Positions 1-11,411 of a stretch of DNA of 64,000 nucleotides are shown piece after piece (the first letter of the stretch is position 1; each line of letters begins with the position of its first letter). The stretch spans positions 1,240,001 through 1,304,000 of the forward strand of contig QPFY01000007.1 in the NCBI GenBank assembly GCA_003665825.1, given 5' to 3'. The notes under the pieces are model-generated. The model had not been told where the DNA came from and did not search any database. It saw only the letters and a program-made list of their open reading frames with translations. The position numbers and the translations under genes are program-made. This stretch comes from Microbotryum silenes-acaulis. Taxonomy: Eukaryota > Basidiomycota > Microbotryomycetes > Microbotryales > Microbotryaceae.

Positions 1-297
1 GCGGGGTGGGCCTCTTGTCGTTAGTACGCTAGTTGTTTTCCTTTCTCTCTCTCTCTCTCTCTTTCTCTCTCTCATTCGTCTCCTGGGGGGGAGCAACCGC
101 TTGGCTGGGGCACTTGAATCCGAAGTGTCGGATTGGTGGACTTGGCCCGTGTCTCGCATCTTGCGGGCGGTTTGTGTTATCATCGTCGACTTCCTTCTAG
201 TTTTTCCGTAGGCCAATCAGGGGTAACAGGAATTGGGGGCAATATGATGAACGTTTCTACCAAAAAATAAAAACAGAAATAAAAATAATAAAAAATG
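1..297 (+). mobile_element. LINE-A 3' end (tail fragment)
   Basis: This is the reverse complement of the LINE-A 3' end seen at 58731-58980: the same CT-rich run, the stretch ending in CCGTAGGCC, then the terminal motif GGGGGCAATATGATGAAC and a degenerate A-rich tail (about 278-297). It enters from the left edge, so only the 3' part of the copy is visible. No coding sequence lies in this part. LINE-C sequence starts immediately after its A-rich tail. Confidence 0.75.
41..74. repeat. CT microsatellite inside the LINE-A tail
   Basis: Run of TTTCTCTCTCTCT-type sequence. The corresponding GA run occurs in the minus-strand LINE-A copies at about 49501-49540 and 58920-58950, with different lengths, so it is a variable-length part of the LINE-A 3' UTR. 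Confidence 0.8.
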
Positions 298-301
298 AAG
301 A

Positions 302-1272
302 GCGTTGCGACCTACTCGGATACCTCTCAAGGAGGCTCCCCGTCCTCGGTGCTTCAACTTCTTTGGGCTCTCCCGACCTTTTACGATTCGCAAGCTTCGT
401 CGGCTTGTGAACAAGGTGCGGTTCTCAGGGAGGGAGGATCGTGTCAAGCGTTTCCCTGATGGGACTTCTCAGAGCGATAGGAAGCGGGTTGCGTTGGATC
501 GGCAAGGAGAACCGCTCTTTGGGTCAAGATTCTCGCGACACGGCGAGCCTCGTTCGGAATGTTTGTTTGGATCGTTCGCTCAGCCCGACGGCTCAATAGC
601 CAGCGCTCGAGACTCAGTCAGCGGAGGACTTCTGGCGCTGTCGGGGTGACAGCGCGCTGGGGCTTGACTGCGGCCTGTTAGTCCGTGGGGACTTCTCTCT
701 CTGGCTTCGACCCCGACCCCTCCGTTGGCCCCTCGGGTGTGTCCCCCCCCCCCTTTGTTTCAGTATTCCTGCTTTTGACAGATAAGGACTAAGAGGTACT
801 CCACGACTCAGCTCCGAGATACACGAGTGAGATGATGAGAATAGCGTGGAGAAGAAGACCAGAAAGAAAAAAGACGCAAAGACAGAGATAGGCGCGCACG
901 CAGAATAAAGAATTAACAAGGCCAATAGAAAAGAGTTAGGCTCTCAGAACCCACTTCTAACAACTGCTTCTCCGTGTTTCTGGTCGTGGCTTTTGTATAT
1001 GTCCCCCTTCTTTGTGCTCCCCGTTTATCGCGTATCTTCGCTCCCGATCCTGGGATGTGAAGCGGCAGCAGACTCACCGCCCGTTGGAGTCCGAGTTAGG
1101 CGCTCGGCGGGTTTTCATCTGCGCGGCGCCCTTTGCGCGCAGGGGTTTGATTTTCACCCATCTGCTTGTCGTCACTGCTTTATAACCTCTTTTAGCTCTT
1201 TTTGTAGCGGTCCCAGCCAACCCGAAGGATTTCAATTTATGAGCCCCGGTAAAACCAAAAAAAAAAAAGAGA
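302..1272 (+). mobile_element. LINE-C, truncated and internally deleted copy
   Basis: Positions 302-487 match 42647-42832, inside LINE-C ORF2. The sequence then jumps to material matching the LINE-C 3' UTR (about 48770-49333) and ends in an A-run at 1257-1268 after TTTATGAGCCCC. The copy is therefore 5' truncated and lacks the ORF2 C-terminus. The short open frame at 305-649 is a remnant, not a gene. It begins right at the A-rich tail of a LINE-A copy, the arrangement also seen at the right end of the window. Confidence 0.8.
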
Positions 1273-1645
1273 AACAGGTGCACGTTTACCACGTGCTGGA
1301 TGCAGTCACAAGACGGAAAGTATCCAATGAACATGCCTCGGAGCGAGCGGATTCACCGAGGCGCGATCAGACCGGTTGATCGAGTCGGAGCCCCCCTGGT
1401 CAAGGCTGTTGAGCCAATCCTTGCTCTGTCGCCTGTCCGTACTCGTCGATCACCGTTCAGTTCGCCTTGGAACACAGGCTTGTGGAGAACGCGTGCATGG
1501 CGGGCGTCTAGTGCGCCAGGACCACATCGTTATTTCGGACGATGATACGGCGGTCGGAGCTTTCTGGCAGGTCACGGTGCTAGCCGTCCGAACAACATCG
1601 ATGGACCAGGGACATGGGTTGGTTGCCCGGCGATGGAATAAAAGC

Positions 1646-1783
1646 GTGGGATGTTGCATGGAACCAAAATCTGCTGCCTGTGAAGACGCGGTGACCCCCA
1701 GAAGCTGCATGGCAAACTACGAGCTCGTTGAAGGGCATCTCGTCGTCGACTCGGGCATTTTCGCGTTTCAGGGCGCGCTGTAA
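1646..1783 (+). pseudogene. Relic of a cysteine-rich module
   Basis: The + frame reads VGCCMEPKSAAC, then a Cys 11 residues further on, then NYELVEGHLVV. This follows the module found in the two downstream genes (G-x-C-C-x-D-P-x-A-x-x-C, then Cys, then a GYxLVNG-like segment). The last two cysteines are missing and no flanking splice sites fit, so I read it as a decayed exon of a third paralogue upstream. The remaining sequence between 1273 and 2025 shows no gene that I can support. Confidence 0.4.
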
Positions 1784-2025
1784 GAAAAGGTGGTAGGGAC
1801 GGGGGACTATCGCTGCGTTTCTCGGAGGGCTAAATCGTAAGTCAGGGTCCTCAGAATCTCTTGGAGAGTTGGGCGAGGCGGAAGACCTTAAAGCAAAGCA
1901 GTCACTGACAGATTCCAAAATATGAAGCTCGCGCTGTATCAGCATCTTAGGAAGCACTTTTGGGGCCCGCTTGCATTCCCGACTCGGACCGGTGAATACG
2001 GTCTACGAGTGATGTTCCGCTCGGA

Positions 2026-2053
2026 GTCGTGCATTCTTTTATGTAGATGTAGA
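2026..2053 (+). repeat. 28-bp repeat, left copy
   Basis: The 28 bases starting GTCGTGCATTCTTTTATG and ending GATGTAGA are present exactly, in inverted orientation, at 5047-5074. The inner TTTTATGTAGATGTAGAT recurs at 8880-8897. The first two copies bracket the first cysteine-rich gene. Confidence 0.85.
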
Positions 2054-2560
2054 TTGGTCAGAAAGTATCATCAATGTATTTGAAGAGACACACCAAGCAT
2101 CCTGTCGGAGTCAGAGCGAGCTTGGCGCATTGGCACCGCTTTTGGCGCTCTTTTCAACATTTGCATCAAAAGGAAAGGCCGACCAAACGGGCCAAAACCT
2201 CGGTTCACGGCTCCGTACCGACCTTCCCCCACCTGCCGCTCTCGGCTTCGCGGCGCATCGCTCGAATGGACGACCGCCGTGATCGGCGGCTTCGACCTAG
2301 ATCGGGGGAAACACCCTTGCATCGAATCTAGGTTTCTGCATCGCACATCCAGAATCAGCATGGATCGGCATCGGGGAACCGGCCAGGAGGTTCGACTTGA
2401 GGGCATTCAACGATATACGTGGTCACGTCGGAGCGGCTGCAACCGGTACGGGGTACGGCATGTGCATTGACCTGCTGCTTCGCACCTTCAAGCTTCAGCT
2501 CGACCTCAACCGCACCAAAATAGTCGAGTTCTTCTGTTGTCGCGTATCGACCTATCACAA

Positions 2561-4871
2561 ATGAAGCTACTGCTTTGCCTCTACGCCGTCGTCGCGCTAC
2601 CGCTCGTGCAGCTCGTCGCGTCGGCACCCGAACGAGACGCGGGCGGCGCCGTGCAAGGTCTCCGAGTCGAAGCTTGCGCGGCTGTAAACGTGACCCTGCA
2701 GTGCTTCAACAATCAGTTCCGCGACCCCAAGAGTGAGTTAGAATGCCGATATCAATAAATTCGCTGAAGATGACCATGAACATACTCGGACGTCATGCAG
2801 CGAGGGAATGCATATTTTGCACCGCCGTGTTCGGACCAAATATTGCAACGTGCACCTCCAAGCGGCCGACTGCATGGTAGGTGAGATTCGTGGGTTCCCG
2901 GCCTCTCGTCCACTCGCGTGACCGCTTAGTTGGAGTATTTGTTCTATAGCATGTATGGTAGCCCAGATGGGAAACGCTGTACTGCGCCTCGCTGCCAGTC
3001 GGGTCAATGGCCGGGAGATCTCGGTGAGCCGCCACTCCCCGCGGCGGCCGAGGCGAAAAGTCTGTGCAACCACTGACGCTCCTTTCTTCCGTCATCGTAT
3101 CACTTTCTGCGGGATGTTTATTGCGCTCTCAAGGTATGTGGCCTGATCCCACAGGGGGTTCTGCTCGCGCTCGCTCGTTGACCAGTCTCGTGAATTCTGC
3201 GTTGGCGCAGGCGAGTTGTGCGTGCCTTGTCCGGACCCTCTAGCGCTCAAATACAGTATCAAAGGTGTGTCGACGGCGTGCCGCCGCGGGCTCCTCAAGA
3301 ATGGTACTTGCGCTCTGGTCACTTGTACGGGAGCGACCTATCCCTCGGAGTTGGGTCAGTCCATCGTCTCCTTTCGAGGCATCCAAGGTCACTGGGACCG
3401 CAATTGAGACAAGAATGACTTTGGCCCCGAGACAGGGAAGCTGTGCCTGCGCTGCCTCGACAAGTGGGCACTCACGTGTGTAACGCGACTTGTTCCTCGT
3501 CGTGTCGTACGGGCAGCACCTTGTCGAATGGAACGTGCGTCCCGTTGTGCTCGGCGCCTCAGGTGCTGGCTCAGAATGGTCCGTCCCGACTCTGTTTGGA
3601 CCTTTCATTCCTGGTGGGGTAACTGAGTAGAGCGCCGAATCCACGTTTCTGCTAGGTCTCGAATGTTGTTCGGACGTACGTGCGACCTCGTGCGTGTCAA
3701 AGTGGGAACCTTTGTCGTGTCAAATCGGCTACGAGGTCAAGAATGGCATCTGCGTGGCCATCACCTGCACCTTGCCCAACGTCATGTCTCGGGACGGTCA
3801 GTGTCGCCACGTAGCTCGAGTCACCTCGTGTAGGAACGATATCATTGACCATGATACCCACTTGGTGAGACCAGGCACGGGGTGCTGCCGCGATCCCTAC
3901 GCTGCCGAATGTTAATTCAACGTCTTGCGTCACCGGTTACATCGCCGTCAACGGTGTTTGCATCACGTCCAATTGCACATTCCCTTCGATTCTTGCTCAA
4001 GATGGTACGCCGCGATGCACTCTCACACCCCTCGCCTACCTCGGGAAGGGACTAATACCTTCGCCGGTGCTGTGCGCCAACAGGTATTGGATGTTGCCGT
4101 GACCCCTATGCGGCGTCCTGCTCCGATCGATTCGCCTCGACATCGTGTGTTGCAGGCTACATGTTGGTCGGAAAGGCCTGTCAGCAAATGCGATGCCCGC
4201 CGCTCGGCATCTCGGCCGATGACAGTGAGTGATCCGAGTTGCAATCAACCGCTCATCACTCCCCTAAGCCCTAAAGCACTGACGCCCCCTGTTCAATCAG
4301 ACGGCGGGTCTTGTACAGACCCTCACGCCTCGGCCTGCTGGAACATTGGCCAGCCGAGTGCCTGCAACCCCGGATGGGAATACCTCGGTGGGGGCTGGTG
4401 CACGGAGATCTACTGTCAGGCGCCCAATCCTGTCCTGGCCGAAAATGGTGAGTGCGATTTCGTTCTCTCGCGCCTTCCGGAGTAAAGTGCTGAAATCTTT
4501 TATGATTTGAAACAGGCCGAGGCTGTTGCTCGGACGCTTTGGCGATTTCTTGTTCGGACCCCCAACACCCCAACAGAATGCGCATTTGGCCACAAAGTCG
4601 TCAATAACGCGTGTACGGCCGTCGTGACGTGCATCGAGCCGAACCCCGTCTACTCCGCCGATGGTGAGCTCACTACCCTTGGGTGGTTCTGGCTGCGAGA
4701 GGCGCGACTGACACCGGTGAGCGCTCGGCCCTTGTCACCCATACGACAGGCACCGGTTGCTGCGTCAACGAGTTGGCTACGGCTTGCTCGACCCCGACCG
4801 TCACCACAGCATGAAAAGGCTGGTATATTGCGCGGACGGATGGCAAATGCTACAAGACCCATCCCCAATGA
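2561..4871 (+). pseudogene. Secreted cysteine-rich modular protein, copy 1 (frame-broken)
   Basis: I do not recognise a known family. ATG at 2561 opens a hydrophobic signal peptide (MKLLLCLYAVVALPLVQLVASA). Proposed exons: 2561-2732, 2801-2876, 2950-3023, 3211-3354, about 3465-3578, 3656-3796, 3875-4004, 4084-4224, 4301-4447, 4516-4663, 4750-end; the 3024-3210 stretch is unresolved. From 3211 on, each exon begins and ends in phase 1 and encodes one module of about 47-49 residues: G-x-x-C-C-x-D-P-x-A-x-x-C, about 10 residues, C, G(Y/W/H), (V/L)xNG, C, about 4 residues, C, then P-x-x-x-A-x-(D/N)-G with the last Gly split by the intron. Lesions: an extra base near 3913 creating TAA (exon of 130 nt), an extra C in the C-run near 4560 (148 nt), and TGA at 4812 in the last exon. 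It may be a pseudogene or contain assembly errors. Possible roles (wall protein, adhesin, effector) are guesses. Confidence 0.6.
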
Positions 4872-5046
4872 GTGAATCCAGTCGCGGGACGGCCTATCCG
4901 GCGCCATGATACATTTTCCGGGTTGTGTTCTGTACCGAGAGCTCAGAATGGTTACTTCCGGGTGATTGCTCTTTCTGTGATATCTGAACGCCGCTGAACC
5001 GGCTTACAATTATGCAATCGGCCCTCGAGCGGCTCGGTGACATGTG

Positions 5047-5074
5047 TCTACATCTACATAAAAGAATGCACGAC
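5047..5074 (-). repeat. 28-bp repeat, inverted copy
   Basis: Exact reverse complement of 2026-2053. It lies just after the last exon of the first cysteine-rich gene. Confidence 0.85.
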
Positions 5075-5107
5075 TTAAATAAGGTTCTCAGCCGCGCGCC
5101 GATCTTT

Positions 5108-5136
5108 CCCCCTCCCCCCCCCCCCCCCCCCCCCCC
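5108..5136. repeat. Poly(C) tract
   Basis: An almost pure C run of nearly 30 bases between the two cysteine-rich genes. Its true length is likely to be unreliable in any assembly. The rest of 5137-5602 shows no gene and is the presumed promoter region of the second cysteine-rich gene. Confidence 0.8.
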
Positions 5137-5602
5137 ACGGTCCGGGAGGTGCGGGCGGAGCTCGCAACGACCTTCATTTACGCAGGGAGGTGGGCGCGGA
5201 GCGCCCCCCGAGCCCTAGTGATCTGTAACCGCTGATAAACTCTGAAATCACGTTGGTGACCTGTAAATGCAACCCGGTGCTATTTAATCAGTCGCTTTTA
5301 TGCACTACTGGAGCTGACGCGCTGACGCGCCCTGTCGCTCCGGTTCGGTCGAAAAATTGCCCTTCCCGGAGAGTTCTCAAATTCGCAGTCTTGGGCGACT
5401 CGCTTGCAGACACCGGTAGTTAATCGTGATCGAGAAATCGGAAGTGGTGAAACCCACATTAGCCGCCTCTCTCGCCTATTGAAGGCATGATGCTACTACC
5501 GCCAACTCCGTCGCTCCTTCTCCTTTCGATCTCCGTTCCACGCTCCCAAACTGATACGCGGGTCATCGAAGGGGGTAAATCATTCCCTAGCGCTTGCTCA
5601 CG

Positions 5603-6947
5603 ATGAGAATCCCGAGGCTTCCCTCGATAGTCATCCTTCTACCTGCTCTGCGCTCCGTTTCGGCGGCGACTCGAGTATCACACCCGAGTTAATCGCGCGC
5701 GCGCGACAGGTTGTGCACCTCGATTCCGTCGCCGCGGCGGTGGTCAATGCGACTGCCTCGAATGTCACCTGCAAAGCACCTTCTGTTCTAGCTCAAGATC
5801 GTGAGTTCGGGTTACCGCCAGTCACAAGAGTATGCAAGGAGGATCGAGCTAACGACCCTGCACCTACCGCGACCGGATTCGTGTGCAGGAAAAAGCTGCT
5901 GCGCCGATCCTCACGCGACGTCATGTTCGAGCCCGTCCAACTCTACATCATGTGCCGACCAATACGTAGTCGTCAATCATAGATGTGAAATGATTCGATG
6001 CGCACCTCCGCGCGTTGCTGCCGACAATAGTAGGTCAAGTCAGCTTGATATATTAGGAGTGGTTAGGGAAGATGTAAAAACTCATCTGCTCGATCAGATG
6101 GCGATTGCTGCGTGGATTCTCACGCGACATCTTGCTGGAACGCCTGGCACTCGACTACCTGTGAGCCTGGTTGGGAGTTTAAAGGTGGGACCTCATGCGT
6201 GCGCATAACTTGTCGCACCCCTTACTCCGTGTTGGCAGACAATGGTAAGCTCAGCTCTCCGTTCAAACGGAACTCCAAGGCCCTCCGACTTTATCGCTCA
6301 CCTCTTTCGTGTTCCAAACCTTGATGGGATCGTTACACAGGTCATGGCTGCTGCTCGGACGCCTTGGCGCTGTCCTGCTCAGATCCCGCCACCTCGACCA
6401 ATTGTCGCTTGGGCTACAAACTCGTCAACGGTGCTTGTTCCACTATCCCCTTCTGCTTTGTACCCAATCCAGTCGTATAAAACGATGGTTGGTCTTCTGG
6501 TTTTGGGCCCACCACGTTGGCAGGTTCGTTACAAATAATCAGTGTTCTCGGCATCATCACAGGCGAGGGCTGTTGCTCCGACCCTATGGCTACGGCGTGC
6601 TCTGCGCCCAATAACGCCACCGACTGCGCAAAGGGATACTCGCGTCAAAGGGGTGGCAGTTGCTGGGAGATTCCTCGATGTCTGCACCCGATCATTTCGG
6701 CAGATGGTGAGCAGTTCAGGTTCTTGGCGTTCAGACCTAAGCTTCTTCGACTACCGACTCATCTGCCAATCATTCCCATTCCATCCACAAAGGTGTCGGT
6801 TGCTGTCAGGACCCACACGCTACAGCCTGCTCAGAAATATGGAAGGTGACTGCGTGCGAACAAGGTTACGAAAAGGACCAGAACCATGTATGCACTTGGA
6901 CGCCTTGGTGGGGGAAGCTTGTGCCATTTTGGTCCATTGGGGCTTAG
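5603..6947 (+). pseudogene. Secreted cysteine-rich modular protein, copy 2 (one in-frame stop)
   Basis: Tandem paralogue of the gene at 2561. Exons: 5603-5674 (signal peptide, MRIPRLPSIVILLPALRSVSA), 5710-5800, 5889-6029, 6098-6244, 6341-6487, 6563-6706, 6793-6947. After the first 35-nt phase-0 intron, every intron is phase 1, and the inner exons are 141, 147, 147 and 144 nt, all multiples of 3. Module examples: GDCCVDSHATSC, GHGCCSDALALSC, GEGCCSDPMATAC, GVGCCQDPHATAC, each followed by the second cysteine cluster. All splice sites and frames join cleanly except for TAA at 6478-6480, near the end of the 6341 exon where other modules have a residue before NDG/ADG. The product either ends there (about three modules) or this is a recent single-lesion pseudogene. 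A natural stop TAG follows at 6945-6947. Function unknown; secretion is inferred from the leader. Confidence 0.6.
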
Positions 6948-7275
6948 AACGGCTTGAACAAACGAGTAGAGGTATTATCGTTTTACCCAGGCTCCGCTGT
7001 CGTGTCTGACTTTTTGAAGGATATTTCACAGCGCTTCTATGGTCCTTCATCCGGCGCGGTAGAACATACGTTGCCCTCGGTGCCAAGGTCAAAATGAGAA
7101 TGGCCCAAAACAGATTGTGACAATGATACTCCTGGGGCCTACTGCAAGGGCGTAGAGCTCTCTTTATATGGCGGAAATGATATATATATCTATATCTGAT
7201 CAAAAAGATTCAGTGCATAGTAATCAAGGCCACGGGGTGTCACCTGATGTAGCTGTGCTCCGCGGTATTAGAAGT

Positions 7276-7491
7276 CTGGATCCCGACTCAAGCAGTTGAG
7301 TACGAGCGCAAGATAGAGGATGGAAGATAGATCGAGATTGCAGGGAGACTGACCTGGATCCCGACTCAAGCAGTTGAGTACGAGCGCAAGATAGAGGATG
7401 GAAGATAGATCGAGATTGCAGGGAGACTGACCTGGATCCCGACTCAAGCAGTTGAGTACGAGCGCAAGATAGAGGATGGAAAATAGATGGA
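7276..7491. repeat. 78-bp tandem repeat, about 2.8 copies
   Basis: Units start at 7276, 7354 and 7432 with CTGGATCCCGACTCAAGCAG. The first two are near-identical and the third diverges after about 55 bases. Each unit contains the small palindrome ACTCAAGCAGTTGAGT. The period is 26 codons, so the minus strand is open through it (7224-7586), but there is no start context, splice structure or recognisable protein. Confidence 0.85.
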
Positions 7492-7499
7492 GAAGGAAG

Positions 7500-9438
7500 A
7501 GAGACGAGCGCCCGCAGGGCGCGCGACTTCAACCGAATCCGACGTGTCAACCGGAACTCAATCAGGCGCTGGGATCTGGCAGGCACAGAACGACGAATTG
7601 AGAAGAGATGAAGCTAGCTAGTACGAATGAAGTAGGGGCATGGAAGTGAATAGTATTAAGAGATAATAAGGTATGATTGGATTCTTGACACGCGGGAGGT
7701 ACGGCCCCCTCGGCGCGCCATCACTGCCACCTGAACTTCTGGCACCGGCCACGGTACTATAGCATCATACTTTTCCGAAGACTTTCGAGTCCGCAGAGGG
7801 GACACCATGCGTTGACCTGACGACCCACATCAGTGCCCACAACCTGCTTCGAATTATTGTAATTAAAGACGCAGACAGGGCTGCGACAGTAGTTAGCCTC
7901 TCTGCGTGGGGGATGATCGGAGGGCGCGGCGCTCACACCTAACTTCATGATGCCACATTGCCTGCATTTACTCAGAATCGAACTATGCCCAGATCTAACT
8001 GTCTGGCTAAACTTCCTCTCTGGGTTAAGGATGTGTTCAGCGTCCTACATGGGCCCCCCGAGACGGCCCAGCTGGGGCCGCCGTCAAATTCGGCGCCGGT
8101 TTCAGCCTGGCTCGCCGAACGCCAACCGGTTCGAAGCCTTGGCGCATCGCCAAGTTGCATACTCCTCGCATGCTGAGCTCGACAAGGATGGAAATTCACG
8201 CCGTATTGGTCGAGCTTTACCAGCCTTGTTGTTCGTCGTTTGTCCCCCATGGTGTTTTGCCACAAACCGTCGGCTCCTTCAAGTTTGCCGATCGGCGGCG
8301 CATCGGCGATAACAGGTAGCTACTCCTTTGCGTTTCAACTTCCTCGATTTCATACCGCCCATCGCACTGGTTTGGTCCCCAGATGACGTACCACAATTTT
8401 CATAGGTCCAGCATGGATCCAACAAGACGCAGTTCTCAGCTTTTCTTTCATTGACAATTACCTTACCGGCTCTGTATTCGATCTTGGCCGCCCTTCAAGT
8501 TGTGAATGGCTCCGACAAGCTTAAGCCTCGACGAGGCGCCCAGGTCCATCGAGCCTCCTGTCACCAGTGAAGCATACGACTTGACCTCGCGCGGTTCTGG
8601 TCAACACCCCAGACCTATTGATACAGTCCCAGAATGAATGGCTTGGAAACGGTCGACACTACAGTAATGCCGCTCCTCCAGTGACCGATAATGCATCCGA
8701 GTTGGTGTCGCGCGGGATCGGTCGCCGGATGACCTCCGAATCCGCGGTCACTCGCGGCGTTGAACTCTGACTTGGGTAGGTCTGAGGGTTGACTTAAATG
8801 TGAATATACACGGCTCTAGCATCCTGCACCATGCCACGTTCATACCGGGTGCGGAGAGTATCGGATTTTACAGAAGATATTTTATGTAGATGTAGATTTG
8901 GCACATCGGGTTGGGAGCGCGGCAAACTCCGAGGGGTCGACGTGCCCAAGGCGTCGGCAGATCGGCCCGGCCGGGCGCTCGCCGACAACGGACGAACTAG
9001 AGTAGGTGCATGTGCACTTTAATTCATAGAGCTTGGTCTCGGTCTTTTCACAGGTTCCGGAAAACGACGCGATGAAAAATGATTAATTGGGGAGATTTGT
9101 AGCATAGCAGGACATGCAGCCTAGCTCGGTTTCGAGGGCTTTCGCGTAGCAGGTTCGGGCCCGGCGTTGAGGTTGCCGAGGCCGATTGGGTCAGCGGCTC
9201 GGGTTGCGAGTTTGTCAGCCAGAGTGGAGGCATTGTCAGCATACGAGCGATTGTCGTCATCGTCATTCACCTTCGCACCGACGTGTCTCTCTCCTACTTT
9301 TCCTCTCCTTCACAACCCATTCTAGCTTCACTGCAACAACACACCTTCACCTAAGCTCTTCCACTCGACTTCGCACGACGTACCCACACACACGTAAATC
9401 TCCCCCACCACTCTATTTCCGCCGATCTCCAATTCGCC
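7500..9438. other. Intergenic region without a supported gene
   Basis: Only short scattered open frames are present on both strands and none has a recognisable domain. A third copy of the TTTTATGTAGATGTAGAT motif lies at 8880-8897. The last 150 bases before 9439 are rich in C, A and T, as expected for the 5' UTR and promoter of the following gene. Confidence 0.6.
8880..8897 (+). repeat. 18-bp partial copy of the 28-bp repeat
   Basis: TTTTATGTAGATGTAGAT matches the core of the repeats at 2026-2053 and 5047-5074. The flanks do not match beyond a few bases. Confidence 0.6.
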
Positions 9439-11090
9439 ATGTCGTCCTCCGCCGATTTGCTCAGCCAGCCGGTGACGTTCCACCAGTCGGGCAAGCAGTC
9501 GCCAAATGTGTTTCTCAAATCGGCCATGACCGAGAGGTTGTGCACCTACGACCAGGAAGATCTTGATTCTCGAGGAAAGTAAGTGTCCGGATCTTTCAAG
9601 CTCCTTCACGCTAGTTCGGATTCCGCCGAGCGATCTTGGACGACAGCCCAGCGACAAGAGCCCGGCCTGCGAGTTTTGTCGGGGAGCTGTCTTTCCGCGC
9701 GAGTCCCGGATGTATCACCTAGTGCAGCCTCAGAGTACTGATTCTTCTTTCGCTCTCGACAGGCCCACTCCCGAATACATCAAGTTGTACGAGGAATGGG
9801 GCAAGGGCAAGACGGGTGTGATCGTGCTCGGCAACATTCCCGTTGATCGAGAGGGCCTTGAGGCTCAAAAGAATGCCATCATTGACAAGCGCTCGGTGAG
9901 CTCAGTCTCACCGAATACGATACCACAGCAGTGTGCTTATCCCCCTCGCTGCTTCATCAGCCATGGGATCCGGTCGAAGCTTTTAAGCCCGTCATTGCCG
10001 CTGCCAAGGCCCACGGCTCGCTCGTCATCGGCCAATTGACCCACGGTGGTCGACAAGTCTCAACGGCAGTCACCTCGCACCCTATTTCGTCGTCCGACGT
10101 CCAGCAGCCCCCTGCGATGGGTATGCAATTTGCCAAGCCCCGACCGGCGACAATCGAAGAGATCGACGCCCTCGTCGAGGCGTGGGCTTACGCCGCCGAG
10201 GTTTTGTACAAGGCCGGGGCCGATGGTGCCCAGTTGCACGGTGCTCATGGGTGAGCGAGGGTCTGCGGATCGTGAAAGATTCTGAGTCGAATTTTCAAGC
10301 TTTCTGTCTTCCCTGCCCCCGCGTAGCTACCTTTTGAGTCAGTTCCTCTCGGCCCGAGTCAACAAGCGAACGGACGACTACGGTGGATCGCTGGAGAACC
10401 GTTACCGTATCGTGTCGCGCATCCTTGCGGCGATGCGTGAGCGCGTCCCCCTCGACAAGTTCATCCTCTCGGTCAAGCTTAACTCGGCCGACTTCCAAGA
10501 GGGAGGTTTCACCGAGGGCGAGTCCAAGCAGGTCTGCCAATGGTTGGAGAGGGACGGCGTCGATTTGATCGAGTTGAGTGGTGGAACGTACGAAGGTTCG
10601 GGCTTCCAGCACCGAAAGGAGTCGACCAAGAAGAGGGAGAGCTACTTCCTCGAGTTTGCCGACGAGATCCGTGAGTATTGCCTCTGCGCGTTACATGGCA
10701 CTGTGGCAGAAAAAGCTGACACTACACCGATTATTTGCATAACCAGGCCCCGTTTTGAAGACGGCCAAGCTCGCCGTGACGGGAGGTTTCCGATCCCGTT
10801 CCGCGATGGAACAAGCCCTCTTGGACAAGTCGTGCGACCTCATCGGTCTCGCACGCCCCTTGACCGCCGAACCCAGCTTCTCCGGCGATCTCATCTCGGG
10901 CAAGACGACAGTAGCGAAGGAGAACAAGGTCGACCCTTCGGTCCAAACGGTCACCTCCATCTACCAGATCCACCAGATCGCGAACGGCGCCGACATCCCT
11001 GATTTGAGCGATGCCAACACGGCGGAGCAGACGCTCAATAAGGCTTTGGGCAAGGATGAGAGTCAGGATGCTAAGCACCCTGAGAACTAG
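9439..11090 (+). CDS. Old-yellow-enzyme family NADH:flavin oxidoreductase
   Basis: FMN-dependent ene-reductase/NADPH dehydrogenase of the OYE family, probably cytosolic, reducing activated C=C bonds; the physiological substrate is unknown. Five exons: 9439-9578, 9763-9895, 9961-10250, 10327-10670, 10747-11090, giving 416 residues, a usual length. Visible motifs: LKSAMTE near the N-terminus (FMN-binding strand), IGQLTHGGRQ, then QLHGAHGYLLSQFLS with the paired histidines H184 and H187 (H-x-x-H, as in YqjM-type members rather than H-x-x-N), NKRTDDYGGS-ENRYR, and late TGGFRSR and IGLARPL phosphate-binding segments. The start was chosen as the first ATG giving the family N-terminus. It converges with TIM22 downstream. 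The family is certain; the subfamily (yeast-type versus bacterial-type) is inferred from H-x-x-H. Confidence 0.9.
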
Positions 11091-11411
11091 AGTTGTCCAT
11101 CTTTCCTATTTATAGAGTCGTTTCGAAGAGGAAGCGCTTGTGCAGTTTTATATATACGATCGAAGAGGAGTAGACGTAAATGTGATGCTTCAGTCCTTCA
11201 TGTGCAGAGATGAGAATGAGAGGAGAGCTCATAATACAGGAACGGGAGGTCTACTGATTGCAAGAGGACTAGACGGGTTGCGGTATGGAGTACAAGTGCG
11301 GCGAGTTCGTAAGTTGGTCATATGTTGGACTGGGAAGGCCTGGTAATTGAGGAAGAGGGAGCGTGGATTATGCCTGGAGCAAAAAAAACGTACAGTGGTT
11401 TCAGTTTGGGT

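Noticed and set aside
7224..7586. 120-codon minus frame with a 26-residue repeat
   Set aside because: It is the translation of the 78-bp minisatellite; no start context, no homology, and low-complexity repetition explains it.
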